A model generated the notes under the pieces. The model did no database searches, was not told the DNA's origin, and saw nothing but the letters and a program-made list of their open reading frames with translations. A stretch of DNA of 64,000 nucleotides, taken from contig NZ_QVQV01000008.1 of assembly GCF_003429005.1 (NCBI RefSeq), forward strand, positions 186,001 to 250,000. Direction: 5' to 3'. Position numbers and translations under genes: made by a program. Positions 51,940-60,768 of the stretch are shown piece after piece; the stretch's first letter is position 1; each line of letters starts with the position of its first letter. The DNA comes from Paraburkholderia sp. DHOC27. Its GTDB lineage: Bacteria > Pseudomonadota > Gammaproteobacteria > Burkholderiales > Burkholderiaceae.

Positions 51940-53244
51940 ATGGATTCGCTAGTCACCGCCGCCGCGCATGCACTCGCCGCGGGCGATCCGCTGGGCGCAC
52001 TGAAACGGGTGGCCTTGCGCGACGACGCACCGGCGCTCGCGCTGCGCGGCATCGCGATGGCTCAGCTCGGTGAGCTGACACGCGCGAAGACGCTGATCCG
52101 CAGTGCGGCGCGCGCCTTCGGTCCGAAAGAAGCGGTGGCCCGCGCACGCTGCGTGGTCGCGGAAGCGGAGATTGCGCTCGCTTCGCGCGACCTCCACTGG
52201 CCCAGCAAACGCCTCGACGCCGCACGCGCCACGCTCGAAGCGCACGGCGATCGCGCCAACGCCGCTCATGCGCGCTACCTCGAGGTCCGTCGTCTGCTGT
52301 TGATCGGGCGCCTCGATCAGGCGGAGACCATGCTCGCCACGCTCGACCCCACGTCCTTCCCGCCCGCACTCCGTGCCGCCCACGAGTTGATGGTGGCCGG
52401 GCTCGCCATGCGGCGTCTGCAGGCGAAGTCCGCCCGCGCTGCACTGCAACGCGCCACTCTGGCCGCCGGGCACGCGGGCATCCCTGCGCTCGTGGCTGAA
52501 ATCGATCACGCGCGCCTCTTGCTGAACGCGCCGGCCGCGCGGCTGATCGCGCACGGTGAGGCACGCGCGCTGCGGCTCGACGAGGTCGAAACGCTGCTGG
52601 CATCAAGCGCGCTCGTCGTCGATGCGTGCCGTCACGGTGTATGGCATGCGGGAACGATGCTTACGCTTGCACGGCGGCCGGTGCTGTTTACGCTCGCCCG
52701 TGCGCTGACCGAAGCGTGGCCCGGCGATGCGCCACGTGATGCGCTGGTCGCGCTGGCCTTCCGGGCGAAGCATGCCGACGAATCGCATCGGGCCCGTCTG
52801 CGGGTGGAGATCGGCAGGCTGCGCACGGTCCTCGCACCGCTGGCCACGATCCGCGCAACGGACCGCGGATTTGCGCTCGTGCCGCACGAACACAAATGCC
52901 ATGACGCGCACACCCCGCATGAGGGGCCCTCGGCACCGCGCGAAACTCATGCAATGCGAAACCCACCTCAGGAAATGGTCGAGGTTGTAGTGCTCACGCG
53001 TCCTGTCGAAGAAAAGCACGCGGCCGTGCTCGCCTTACTCGCGGACGGCGAGTCGTGGTCGAGTTCCGCGCTGGCACTCGCGCTCGGCGCGAGTCAGCGC
53101 ACTGCGCAGCGGATTCTGGACGCGCTCGCCTCGGCGGACAAGGTGCAATCGTTCGGCCAGGGACGCGCACGCCGCTGGATGACGCCGCCCATGCCCGGAT
53201 TCGCGACCGCCTTGTTACTCCCACCTCCGCTGCCAGGTGATTAG
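51940..53244 (+). CDS. TPR-like protein with C-terminal winged helix
   Basis: A 434-residue protein. The first 260 or so residues are repeated Ala/Arg/Leu-rich helical pairs of TPR type (HALAAGDPLGALKRVALRDD, LTRAKTLIRSAARAFG). A histidine-rich linker (HEHKCHDAHTPHE) lies near 308, and a winged helix-turn-helix at about 345-405 (SSSALALALGASQRTAQRIL). The end is proline-rich. It looks like a DNA-binding regulator with a protein-interaction region. Its ligand and targets are unknown. It precedes the beta-propeller gene by 110 bases and may regulate it. Confidence 0.8.
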   Translation: MDSLVTAAAHALAAGDPLGALKRVALRDDAPALALRGIAMAQLGELTRAKTLIRSAARAFGPKEAVARARCVVAEAEIALASRDLHWPSKRLDAARATLEAHGDRANAAHARYLEVRRLLLIGRLDQAETMLATLDPTSFPPALRAAHELMVAGLAMRRLQAKSARAALQRATLAAGHAGIPALVAEIDHARLLLNAPAARLIAHGEARALRLDEVETLLASSALVVDACRHGVWHAGTMLTLARRPVLFTLARALTEAWPGDAPRDALVALAFRAKHADESHRARLRVEIGRLRTVLAPLATIRATDRGFALVPHEHKCHDAHTPHEGPSAPRETHAMRNPPQEMVEVVVLTRPVEEKHAAVLALLADGESWSSSALALALGASQRTAQRILDALASADKVQSFGQGRARRWMTPPMPGFATALLLPPPLPGD

Positions 53245-53354
53245 GATGAAGTCGTCGGGCCTGTGCCACGGAACGCCCCGTCATCGGCAAGGTGTAGGGC
53301 CGCTGAACGCACACAGGCCGGACCTCTCTCCTCCCCAATCATAAGGAATGCAGC

Positions 53355-54002
53355 ATGAAACGCTCCGCCGCTGAAATCATCCATGAATATGGGCCCTTTC
53401 CGGGTATCGAGCGAGTACATGGCCTTACCTACGACGGGCAGCATGTCTGGTTTGCCTCGGGCGACCGCCTGAACGCGCTCGATCCGCAAACCGGCAGCAC
53501 GTTGCGCTCAATCGAAGTCGCCGCCCACGCGGGAACCGCCTTCGACGGCAAGCACCTGTTCCAGATTGCCGAGAGCCGCATCCAGAAGATCGACCCGCAG
53601 ACCGGCGAGGTGCTGGCCACGATTCCGGCGCCCGGTGGTGGCGGCGACTCCGGTCTCACGTGGGCCGAAGGCACGCTGTGGGTCGGCCAATACCGCGAGC
53701 GCAAAATCCATCAGGTCGATCCGGAAACCGGCGCGCTGCTGCGCACCATCGAGTGCAACCGCTTCGTCACCGGCGTCACGTGGGTGAACGGCGAACTGTG
53801 GCACGGCACATGGGAAGGCGAGGAAACCGGCTTGCAGCGCATCGATCCGCACACGGGGAAAGTCCTCGAGCGCCTCGACATGCCGGCGGGCACCATCGTA
53901 TCTGGCCTCGAATCCGATGGCGATGAACGCTTCTTTTGCGGCGGCGCCACCAGCGGCACGATCAGAACGGTGCGGCGTCCCAAGGGTAGTACTGAACGTT
54001 GA
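53355..54002 (+). CDS. Beta-propeller protein (glutamine cyclotransferase-like)
   Basis: A 215-residue protein with about four repeats of roughly 45 residues, each ending in a DPxTGxxL-type turn (LDPQTGSTL, IDPQTGEVL, VDPETGALL, IDPHTGKVL). These are blades of a small beta-propeller resembling glutamine cyclotransferase or PQQ-like proteins. There is no signal peptide, so it is probably cytoplasmic. AAGGA precedes the ATG. Catalytic activity is unproved. Confidence 0.82.
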   Translation: MKRSAAEIIHEYGPFPGIERVHGLTYDGQHVWFASGDRLNALDPQTGSTLRSIEVAAHAGTAFDGKHLFQIAESRIQKIDPQTGEVLATIPAPGGGGDSGLTWAEGTLWVGQYRERKIHQVDPETGALLRTIECNRFVTGVTWVNGELWHGTWEGEETGLQRIDPHTGKVLERLDMPAGTIVSGLESDGDERFFCGGATSGTIRTVRRPKGSTER

Positions 54003-54359
54003 GGCTGGTGGCGACCACGCCGCCCAGACTGCCGCATGATATGCATCCGCTGACCGCACTCTGATCACCGCTCTCTGATCACCCGCTCCGCCTCGCCGCC
54101 CGTGAGTCTCGACGCGCTCGATTCACGGGCGCGCACCACTCGAAAATCCCCCTCTCGTCAAGCAAATCCGTCTAGGTATTCGCCCTCCAGGCGTAAGTGG
54201 TAAACCGCACTTTGCGAAGGCTATTTATCAGATCGAATACGCCGTCAGACCTTCTCGCCAAACCTGAGTAGTCCAAGCCGTTTTTACCGAAAGTCCTGCG
54301 ATTTTCACGGTTGGCGCGCATAAGGCCGCACTGTTGCGCGCCCCCACCTGGAGGTGCAT
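54003..54359. other. Intergenic leader of tpsA with hairpin 54313-54342
   Basis: There is no gene in these 357 bases. GGCGCGCA (54313-54320) and TGCGCGCC (54335-54342) form a perfect 8-bp stem with a 14-base loop, ending 7 bases before the tpsA ribosome site GGAGG (54350-54354). It could limit translation initiation. I looked for a c-di-GMP riboswitch and did not find one. Confidence 0.5.
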
Positions 54360-56837
54360 ATGAAGCAACTTGTCCTGTTTCAAGCGATCGCTTCCCCCGT
54401 CTCTACGGCTACTTCTCATCTGGCTCATCTCACCCGTCTGACACGGCCAGGTTTCACCCGCTCCCACCGGCTCGCGAAACGGTCACGCGTCGGCCGCCGC
54501 AAACACCGTCCGCGAGTCCTGGCCGTGCTGTTGATGCAGGCTGGTCTGCTTTCCATGGCGCGGGCGGCGCCCCCACTTCCGCAGGGTGGTCAGTTCGTGC
54601 AGGGTCAAGGGTCGATCACCGCAGCCGGTTCCGGGCTGACCATCGCGCAGACCAGCTCGCGTGGCGTGATCGACTGGAACAGCTTTTCGATCGGCAACGG
54701 CGGCCACGTGAACATCAACAACGGCTCGGGCGCCACCTTGAACCGTGTCACCGGCAACGCGCCTTCGCTGATCAACGGCCTGCTGAGCGCGACCGGCAGC
54801 GTGTATCTGATCAACCCCCAAGGTGTACTGGTCGGTCCGGGCGGCGTGATCACCACGGGCGGGCGCTTCGTTGCTTCCACGCTGGATGCCGATAACACCG
54901 CGTTCATGGAGGGCGGCGCGCTGACCCTCAGCGGCACCGGCAATGGCAGCGTCATCAACCTGGGTAGCATCAGTTCGACCGGCGGCGACGTCTTCCTGAT
55001 TTCACGCAAGGCCGTAGCCAACCTCGGCACGATCAGCGCGCCCAACGGCAGCGCCGAAATCGCGACTGGCAACCAGATCCTGTTGCAGGATTCATCGTCC
55101 GCACAGCAGGTCTTCGTGCAGGCCGGCAGCAATGGACAGGTGCTCAACGCGGGCGCGATCCAGGCGGCCCAGATCAATCTGCAAGCCGCGGATGGCAACA
55201 TCTACGCGCTCGCCGGTCGCAACACGGCGCTGCGCGCCACCGGCACCGCCACACGCGATGGCCACATCTGGCTGGTGGCGGACGGCGGCACGGTCAATGC
55301 GCAAGGCACGCTGAGCGCGACCAATGCGGACGGCAGCGGCGGCACCGTGGACACGAGCGCCACCAACCTGCGGGTGACGGGTGCAACCGTCGATGCCGCG
55401 CTATGGAATCTCACCGCCCCCGTCTTTACGATCGACGCCGCAACCGCGCGCACGCTCGCGAGCAACCTGTCGCACGACACCTCCGTGGCCGTGACGACGA
55501 CCGGCGCCGGCGGCACGAGCGGCGATCTGGGCGTGCTGTCGAGCATCCGCTGGAGCGGTGCGGCCTCGCTCACGCTGAATGCGTACCACTCGCTCGCCAT
55601 CGCGCCGCACGCAAGCGTCGCCAACAACGGCAGCGGCAATCTCACCTTGCGCGCCGATGCGAGCGCCATCGACAACGGCGGCAGCGTCGTCAACAACGGC
55701 ACGATCGACTGGTCGAAAAGCACGGGTATCGTCGCCGCGCTGTACGACATGACGGGCACGTGGCAGCCCGGCACAATCACCACGAATACCGCATGGAGCG
55801 CCGCGCCGTTCAGCGGGCTCGTCACGCAGGTCACCGCGTATCAGCTCGTCAATTCCATGACGGATCTGAATAACGTCGCGCTGAATCTGGCAGGCAACTA
55901 TGCACTTGGCACGAACCTGAGCCCTGCGCCGTCTACGACGTTCGTAGCGATTGGCGGCGGTGCGCCGTTCACCGGTCAGTTCGATGGCATGGGCCATACC
56001 ATCAGCAATCTCTTCATCACCGCTGCCTCGCCCACGTCCACATTCGCGGACGGCAATGCCGGCCTGTTCGGGGTGATCGGAACCACGGGCGTCGTGCGCA
56101 ACCTCGGGGTTGTCGACGATCAGACCACAGGTTTCTTTAGTGCCACCGGCCTTCTGGCCGGCGACAACCAGGGCTTGATTACGCACGCCTACAGCACCGG
56201 CATGGTCACCACCGGCGAGTTCGGCCAAGGGTCCGGCGGCGGTCTGGTGGGTCAGAACGACGGCACCGTCGAGCGTTCCTGGAGCAGCGCGCAGGTCGGC
56301 GACCAGACGGTGGTCGGTGGACTGGTCGGCCTCAACAATGGCCTGGTCTCGCAGTCGTATGCAACGGGCCCCGTGTTCGTCGGCTCTCACGGCACGCCTG
56401 GCGGGCTGGTCGGCGAGAACTCGGCCACCGGCGTGATCGACCAGTCGTACGCCACGAACCAGATCAACGCCAACATCGTCGGCGGCGGTCTGGTCGCGAT
56501 CAACGCGGGCTTGATCGAAGAGTCGTTTGCCGCGTCGCCCACGGCGTTCGGGGTGTCGCCGGAGATCGCGTATGGATCCATTGCCGGACAGAACGTCGGC
56601 ACGATCGCGAACAACGTCTTCTGGAATGCCCAGACCGGCGCGTTTTTCTACGGCAGCAGTCAGCCGGCACCGGGCGTCGGCATCGGCACGGCCATCTCCG
56701 CCAGCAACGGCTTGACCTCCGCGCAGATGATCAACCCCGCCAGCTACGGTTCGAGCTGGAACTTTGGCGCCGACGGCACATGGGCCATCGTGGCCGGGGC
56801 CACGTACCCCGTGCTGCGATGGCAAGTTGAGCCTTGA
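54360..56837 (+). CDS. TpsA-type secreted adhesin with TPS and GLUG domains
   Basis: An 825-residue two-partner secretion exoprotein. A long signal region (through LLSMARA near 65) precedes a TPS haemagglutination domain with VIDWNSFSIGNGG and INPQGVLVGPGG, the latter matching the NPNG-type motif. The middle is a beta-helix rich in Gly/Asn/Thr. The C-terminal part has GLUG repeats (GGLVGQNDGTVERSW, GGLVGLNNGLVSQSY, GGLVGENSATGVIDQSY). It is short for FhaB-type adhesins and has no toxin tail. The ATG at 54360 has GGAGG five bases upstream. It is secreted by TpsB encoded next. Confidence 0.92.
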   Translation: MKQLVLFQAIASPVSTATSHLAHLTRLTRPGFTRSHRLAKRSRVGRRKHRPRVLAVLLMQAGLLSMARAAPPLPQGGQFVQGQGSITAAGSGLTIAQTSSRGVIDWNSFSIGNGGHVNINNGSGATLNRVTGNAPSLINGLLSATGSVYLINPQGVLVGPGGVITTGGRFVASTLDADNTAFMEGGALTLSGTGNGSVINLGSISSTGGDVFLISRKAVANLGTISAPNGSAEIATGNQILLQDSSSAQQVFVQAGSNGQVLNAGAIQAAQINLQAADGNIYALAGRNTALRATGTATRDGHIWLVADGGTVNAQGTLSATNADGSGGTVDTSATNLRVTGATVDAALWNLTAPVFTIDAATARTLASNLSHDTSVAVTTTGAGGTSGDLGVLSSIRWSGAASLTLNAYHSLAIAPHASVANNGSGNLTLRADASAIDNGGSVVNNGTIDWSKSTGIVAALYDMTGTWQPGTITTNTAWSAAPFSGLVTQVTAYQLVNSMTDLNNVALNLAGNYALGTNLSPAPSTTFVAIGGGAPFTGQFDGMGHTISNLFITAASPTSTFADGNAGLFGVIGTTGVVRNLGVVDDQTTGFFSATGLLAGDNQGLITHAYSTGMVTTGEFGQGSGGGLVGQNDGTVERSWSSAQVGDQTVVGGLVGLNNGLVSQSYATGPVFVGSHGTPGGLVGENSATGVIDQSYATNQINANIVGGGLVAINAGLIEESFAASPTAFGVSPEIAYGSIAGQNVGTIANNVFWNAQTGAFFYGSSQPAPGVGIGTAISASNGLTSAQMINPASYGSSWNFGADGTWAIVAGATYPVLRWQVEP

Positions 56838-58624
56838 ACGATCGGCGTCGCGGCAATTCGGCCAAGGCCAGGCTCGATGCGTGGTTCGATGCGCTATCCA
56901 CGTTGACGGCGTTACTGACGCTGCTGGCGTGGGTGACGCCCGCCGCCGCGCAATCGTATCGCGACGTGACGCCATCGCCGCCTCCCGCGCCCGCGCGGCC
57001 ATCCGCAGCACCCGCGCCCGCCGCGCCGGTGGACAACGCCGCGCAGGTTGCGGTGGCATCTTTGCATGGCCTGACCTTCACGACCGATCGCTCCGCCACG
57101 TCACCGGTCGCGCAAGCCGCGGACGGCGCACTGACCTCGACGGGTCTACCGCTCCTCGACGCGCACTTTCTCGCCAGTTTCGCGGCGGATCTCGGCAAAC
57201 CGATGACCTTCGGCCGCCTTGCCGAAATCCGTCGCGCCGTCGTGCAGCGCTATCGCGATGCAGGACAACCGCTCGTCGATGTGTATCTGCCGGAACAGGA
57301 CGTGACAAACGGCGTGGTGCGGATTGCCGTGGCGAACTATCGCCTCGGCAAAGTGACCGCGCGTGGCAACCGCTATTTCCCGGATCGTCTGCTGGTGCGC
57401 GAAATGCCGCTCACGCCCGGCGCGCCGATCCGCGAAACAGATGTTGCGTCGGGCCTCTCACTGCTGAACCTGAACCCCTACCGCACCGTGGACGTGGTCT
57501 ACGCACCGGGCGACGCGGAAGATTCCACGGACGTAGTGCTCGAAACGCAAGACCGTCTGCCCTTGCGCGTGAGCGCCGGGTTCGACAACGACGGCGTGGC
57601 GCAGCTCGGCCGCGATCGGATCTTCGCGGGCATCGACTACGGCAACCTGTTCGGCCTCGACCAGCAGATCGGCTATCAGTTGACGACCAACACCGATGTA
57701 TTCGACGGCAACCCCGATATCTTCGGGGGTGCGAATCGTCCACGGTTCGTCGCGCATTCATTCAACTACGGCGCGCCGCTGCCGTGGCTCGATCGGGTCG
57801 AACTGTTCGGCATGTATGCGCAAAGCTCGCCCGATGTCGCCAACAGTTTCGGTCAAACCGGAATCTCTGCACAACTGAGTTTTCGCTACGACTGGCGGCT
57901 CGTGCCAATCGGCGCGTGGCAGCAACAGATCCAGCTGGGCTACGATTTCAAGCGCTCGAACAACGACCTCGAATTCGGCGGCTTTCAGGTGTTCAATTCG
58001 AACACGCACATCCATCAGTTCGTGCTGGCTTACGACGCCAACGGCCGCGACACGTTGGGTCAGGCGAGCGCCAGCGCAACGCTCGTCATGAGCCCCGGCT
58101 ACCTGGACGGCGACGACAACGACGCAGCCTTCAACACAGCGCGGCTCGGCGCAAGCCCACGCTACACCTACATGCAGTTGACCGGACAACACGACGTTGC
58201 GCTGCCGGCAGGCTTTTCCTTCTCGGCGCACGGCATGTTTCAGTGGACACCGGACACGCTGCTACCGAGCGAAGAACTCGGTCTGGGCGGCGACAGCAGC
58301 GTGCGCGGCTACGAGCCCTACGTGGTGGAAGGCGACCGCGGCTGGAATCTGCAGACCGAATTGCGCACCCCGCCGCTGATGTTCGGCACGACGAGCGTCG
58401 CGCTGCAACCGTTCCTGTTCTTCGACGCGGGGCACGTCTGGAACCGCATCGACGAACCCACCGAGCCCAACAACGGCTCGCTCATCAGCGTCGGCGCGGG
58501 ACTGCGTTTACAGTTCTCGCGCTACGTCAATGTACGCGGCACCTTCAGTGCCCCGTTGCGCGCGGCCGTGCCGAACGGTTCGAAGTCGCCGCTTGCTATC
58601 GTGTATGTCGTGGTGGGCAGCTAG
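56834..58624 (+). CDS. TpsB outer-membrane transporter (ShlB/FhaC family)
   Basis: A 596-residue two-partner secretion transporter. It has a signal-like N-terminus (to PAAAQ near 40), a proline-rich linker, a POTRA region (RRAVVQRYRDAGQPLVDVYL, then VTARGNRYFPDRLL), and a 16-stranded barrel. The barrel carries the loop-6 motif SSVRGYEP. The start is TTG at 56834 overlapping the tpsA stop (TTGA), since no in-frame ATG lies near the N-terminus. It exports the adjacent TpsA. The two genes form one unit. Confidence 0.94.
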   Translation: MNDRRRGNSAKARLDAWFDALSTLTALLTLLAWVTPAAAQSYRDVTPSPPPAPARPSAAPAPAAPVDNAAQVAVASLHGLTFTTDRSATSPVAQAADGALTSTGLPLLDAHFLASFAADLGKPMTFGRLAEIRRAVVQRYRDAGQPLVDVYLPEQDVTNGVVRIAVANYRLGKVTARGNRYFPDRLLVREMPLTPGAPIRETDVASGLSLLNLNPYRTVDVVYAPGDAEDSTDVVLETQDRLPLRVSAGFDNDGVAQLGRDRIFAGIDYGNLFGLDQQIGYQLTTNTDVFDGNPDIFGGANRPRFVAHSFNYGAPLPWLDRVELFGMYAQSSPDVANSFGQTGISAQLSFRYDWRLVPIGAWQQQIQLGYDFKRSNNDLEFGGFQVFNSNTHIHQFVLAYDANGRDTLGQASASATLVMSPGYLDGDDNDAAFNTARLGASPRYTYMQLTGQHDVALPAGFSFSAHGMFQWTPDTLLPSEELGLGGDSSVRGYEPYVVEGDRGWNLQTELRTPPLMFGTTSVALQPFLFFDAGHVWNRIDEPTEPNNGSLISVGAGLRLQFSRYVNVRGTFSAPLRAAVPNGSKSPLAIVYVVVGS

Positions 58625-58714
58625 CGCCTTCGCTCCGACATGGCTCCGACATGGAACGGAAGGCATGAAGTGATACTCTCCCATAACTTCAATCCGCCAC
58701 GTTGCCGCCCATTC

Positions 58715-59314
58715 ATGCTCTCAACTTCAAGTGCTGCGCTGATGGCCTTAGGCACCGCAATCGTGCTGTTCCTGCCGGGCCCGACCAACACCTTGTTCGC
58801 GACGGCCGGTCTCACGCGCGGCATACGGCGCTCCGTTCATCTGATTGGCGCTGAATTCACGGGCTATCTGGTGTCGATCTCCGTGTGGGGCTACGTGCTC
58901 ACGCATGCCGCGGCTTCCTTCGCGTGGCTGCCGGCCGTGCTGCGGCTGGCGAGCAGCCTGTACCTCGCGTACCTCGCGGTGCGTATGTGGCAGACCGCCA
59001 GCGCATTTCCGTCGGCCACGCAACAGAGCGTCGGTCTGCGGACGCTGTTCACCGCCACCTTGCTCAATCCCAAAGCCATCCTGTTCGCCGGGACGATTTT
59101 CCCCGTCGTCACGTTTCAGAGCCTCGCGGCCTATCTGGAAACCATGACGATTTTCACCGCCCTGCTGATTCCAAGCGGGCTTGCATGGATCGGCTTTGGC
59201 GCGGCGCTCGGCAGCGGCCGTCTCATGCGCATCAATCCGATGCACGTCCAGCGTTGCGCGTCGATCATTCTGGCGGGGTTTTCGTTGTCGCTGGTGTGGG
59301 CGGTGGTGCACTAG
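58715..59314 (+). CDS. LysE/RhtB-family exporter
   Basis: A 199-residue membrane protein with about six hydrophobic segments and the family start ALMALGTAIVLFLPGPTNTL. GLRTLFTATLLNPKAILF is the second conserved block. Members export amino acids or related small molecules. The ATG at 58715 is the family-consistent start; an open frame upstream adds 25 unrelated residues. The ribosome site is weak. It follows tpsB on the same strand after 90 bases but is probably separate. Confidence 0.9.
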   Translation: MLSTSSAALMALGTAIVLFLPGPTNTLFATAGLTRGIRRSVHLIGAEFTGYLVSISVWGYVLTHAAASFAWLPAVLRLASSLYLAYLAVRMWQTASAFPSATQQSVGLRTLFTATLLNPKAILFAGTIFPVVTFQSLAAYLETMTIFTALLIPSGLAWIGFGAALGSGRLMRINPMHVQRCASIILAGFSLSLVWAVVH

Positions 59315-59389
59315 GCAGGTGATGCCTGAAGGCAACGCCACCGGCGAGCCACGTGTTGCGCTAAAGCTTTTGTCGTGCGGACCGTTAAG

Positions 59390-59404
59390 ACAGAGATTCT
59401 CTGT
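59390..59404. promoter_or_regulatory. Small dyad upstream of the MFS gene
   Basis: ACAGAG (59390-59395) and CTCTGT (59399-59404) are perfect 6-bp arms around ATT, 47 bases upstream of the MFS start. It may be an operator. Confidence 0.35.
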
Positions 59405-59451
59405 TACCGTTACGCGCTTTGTCTTTCGCGCCCAACCGACTCGCAGCAATC

Positions 59452-60768
59452 ATGCATCGCCCCGCTGAATCTTTGCCCGACTCCTCTCCGACGCCGGGCC
59501 TGACCCGCACCATCGCGACCATCGTCACGGGCAACGGCTTCGTTGCGTACGACTTCACGGTCTACAGTTTCTCCGCGGTCCTGATCGGCCAACTGTTCTT
59601 CCCCTCCGCGAACCCTGCTGCGTCGCTGCTGCTTTCGTTGGCCACGTTCGGAGCGGGCTTCGTGATGCGGCCGCTCGGCGCGCTGTGGATCGGACGTCTG
59701 TCCGATCAGCGTGGCCGCAAGGCCGGCATGAGTGTCGCGCTGATGCTGATGACGGTCGGCACTTGGATGATGGCCTGCCTGCCCACCTACGCATCAATTG
59801 GATTCGCCGCACCGCTTCTGATGGTCGTCGCACGGCTTCTGCAAGGCTTCGCGGCCGGCGGCGAAATCGGCCCCGCTTCGGCATCGCTGATGGAATCCGT
59901 GCCGTACCACCGCCGCTGCTTCATGGTGAGCTGGCGCGGCGCCAGCCAGGGTGCCGCCGCATTGGTCGCCGCGCTGGTGGGAGCCGCCACGGTGGCGCTA
60001 CTTTCGCCGGCCGCGCTGAAGGAATGGGGATGGCGGGTGCCGTTTTTCATTGGCGGCCTGATCGGACCGGTTGGCTGGCTGCTGCGCCGTCAGATGCTCG
60101 AAGCCGTCCCCGCGACGCCGCGCGAGCGTCTCTCCGCTCAGCTCGTGCGCGAACACGCCAGGCCCCTCGTGCTGGGTGTGCTGATGATGGCGGCGCCGTC
60201 AGTGAGCATCTACGTCACCGTGTTCTATATGCCCGCCTACCTCGTCGGCACCTTGCATCGGGCTGCCACCCTGAGCCTGCTCACGGCGTGCAGCTCGGGA
60301 CTCGTCATTCTGATCGTCACGCCGCTCGTCGGACGGCTTGCCGATCGGCGCGCCAGCCGCAAGACCCTCCAGTACGCGGCCCTCGCGATCGCCATTGGCG
60401 GTGCGTGGCCGGCCTTCTGGTGGCTGACGCGGGGCGTGAGTGACCTCGCCACCCTCGGCATCATTACGGTCTACGTAGCATTTGCGGTGAACAATGCGGG
60501 CGCGGGATCGGTGTTGATGATGGAGGCTTTCCCGCAGCATCGTCGCGCGGCGGCGCTCGCCGTGATCTATAGCCTCGGTGTGGTGCTGTTCGGCGGCTTC
60601 TCGCCGTTCATCGTGAGCTGGCTCATTCACGTGAGCGCCAACGCCATGATGCCCGCGTGGTATCTGATGGCGGCCAACGGTTTATCGCTCGGCGCGCTTT
60701 ACCTGTTCCCCGAACGGCTGGCGGGCGCCAGTGACGGCTCCGTACCCGCCGGGACCGCCCACCGTTGA
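59452..60768 (+). CDS. MFS transporter, metabolite:H+ symporter type
   Basis: A 438-residue transporter of the MHS branch (ProP, KgtP, citrate-type). Twelve helices are predicted. The family signature GALWIGRLSDQRGRKAGM lies after helix 2, ARLLQGFAAGGEIG after helix 4, and VTPLVGRLADRRASRK in the second half. It takes up an organic acid or betaine; the substrate cannot be read. A TTG 11 codons upstream is possible but the ATG is more likely. Its last 87 bases overlap the end of the convergent AraC gene. Confidence 0.92.
   Translation: MHRPAESLPDSSPTPGLTRTIATIVTGNGFVAYDFTVYSFSAVLIGQLFFPSANPAASLLLSLATFGAGFVMRPLGALWIGRLSDQRGRKAGMSVALMLMTVGTWMMACLPTYASIGFAAPLLMVVARLLQGFAAGGEIGPASASLMESVPYHRRCFMVSWRGASQGAAALVAALVGAATVALLSPAALKEWGWRVPFFIGGLIGPVGWLLRRQMLEAVPATPRERLSAQLVREHARPLVLGVLMMAAPSVSIYVTVFYMPAYLVGTLHRAATLSLLTACSSGLVILIVTPLVGRLADRRASRKTLQYAALAIAIGGAWPAFWWLTRGVSDLATLGIITVYVAFAVNNAGAGSVLMMEAFPQHRRAAALAVIYSLGVVLFGGFSPFIVSWLIHVSANAMMPAWYLMAANGLSLGALYLFPERLAGASDGSVPAGTAHR

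Noticed and set aside
54003..54359. Possible c-di-GMP or other riboswitch upstream of tpsA
   Set aside because: None of the conserved core sequences of known classes is present; only a simple hairpin can be supported.
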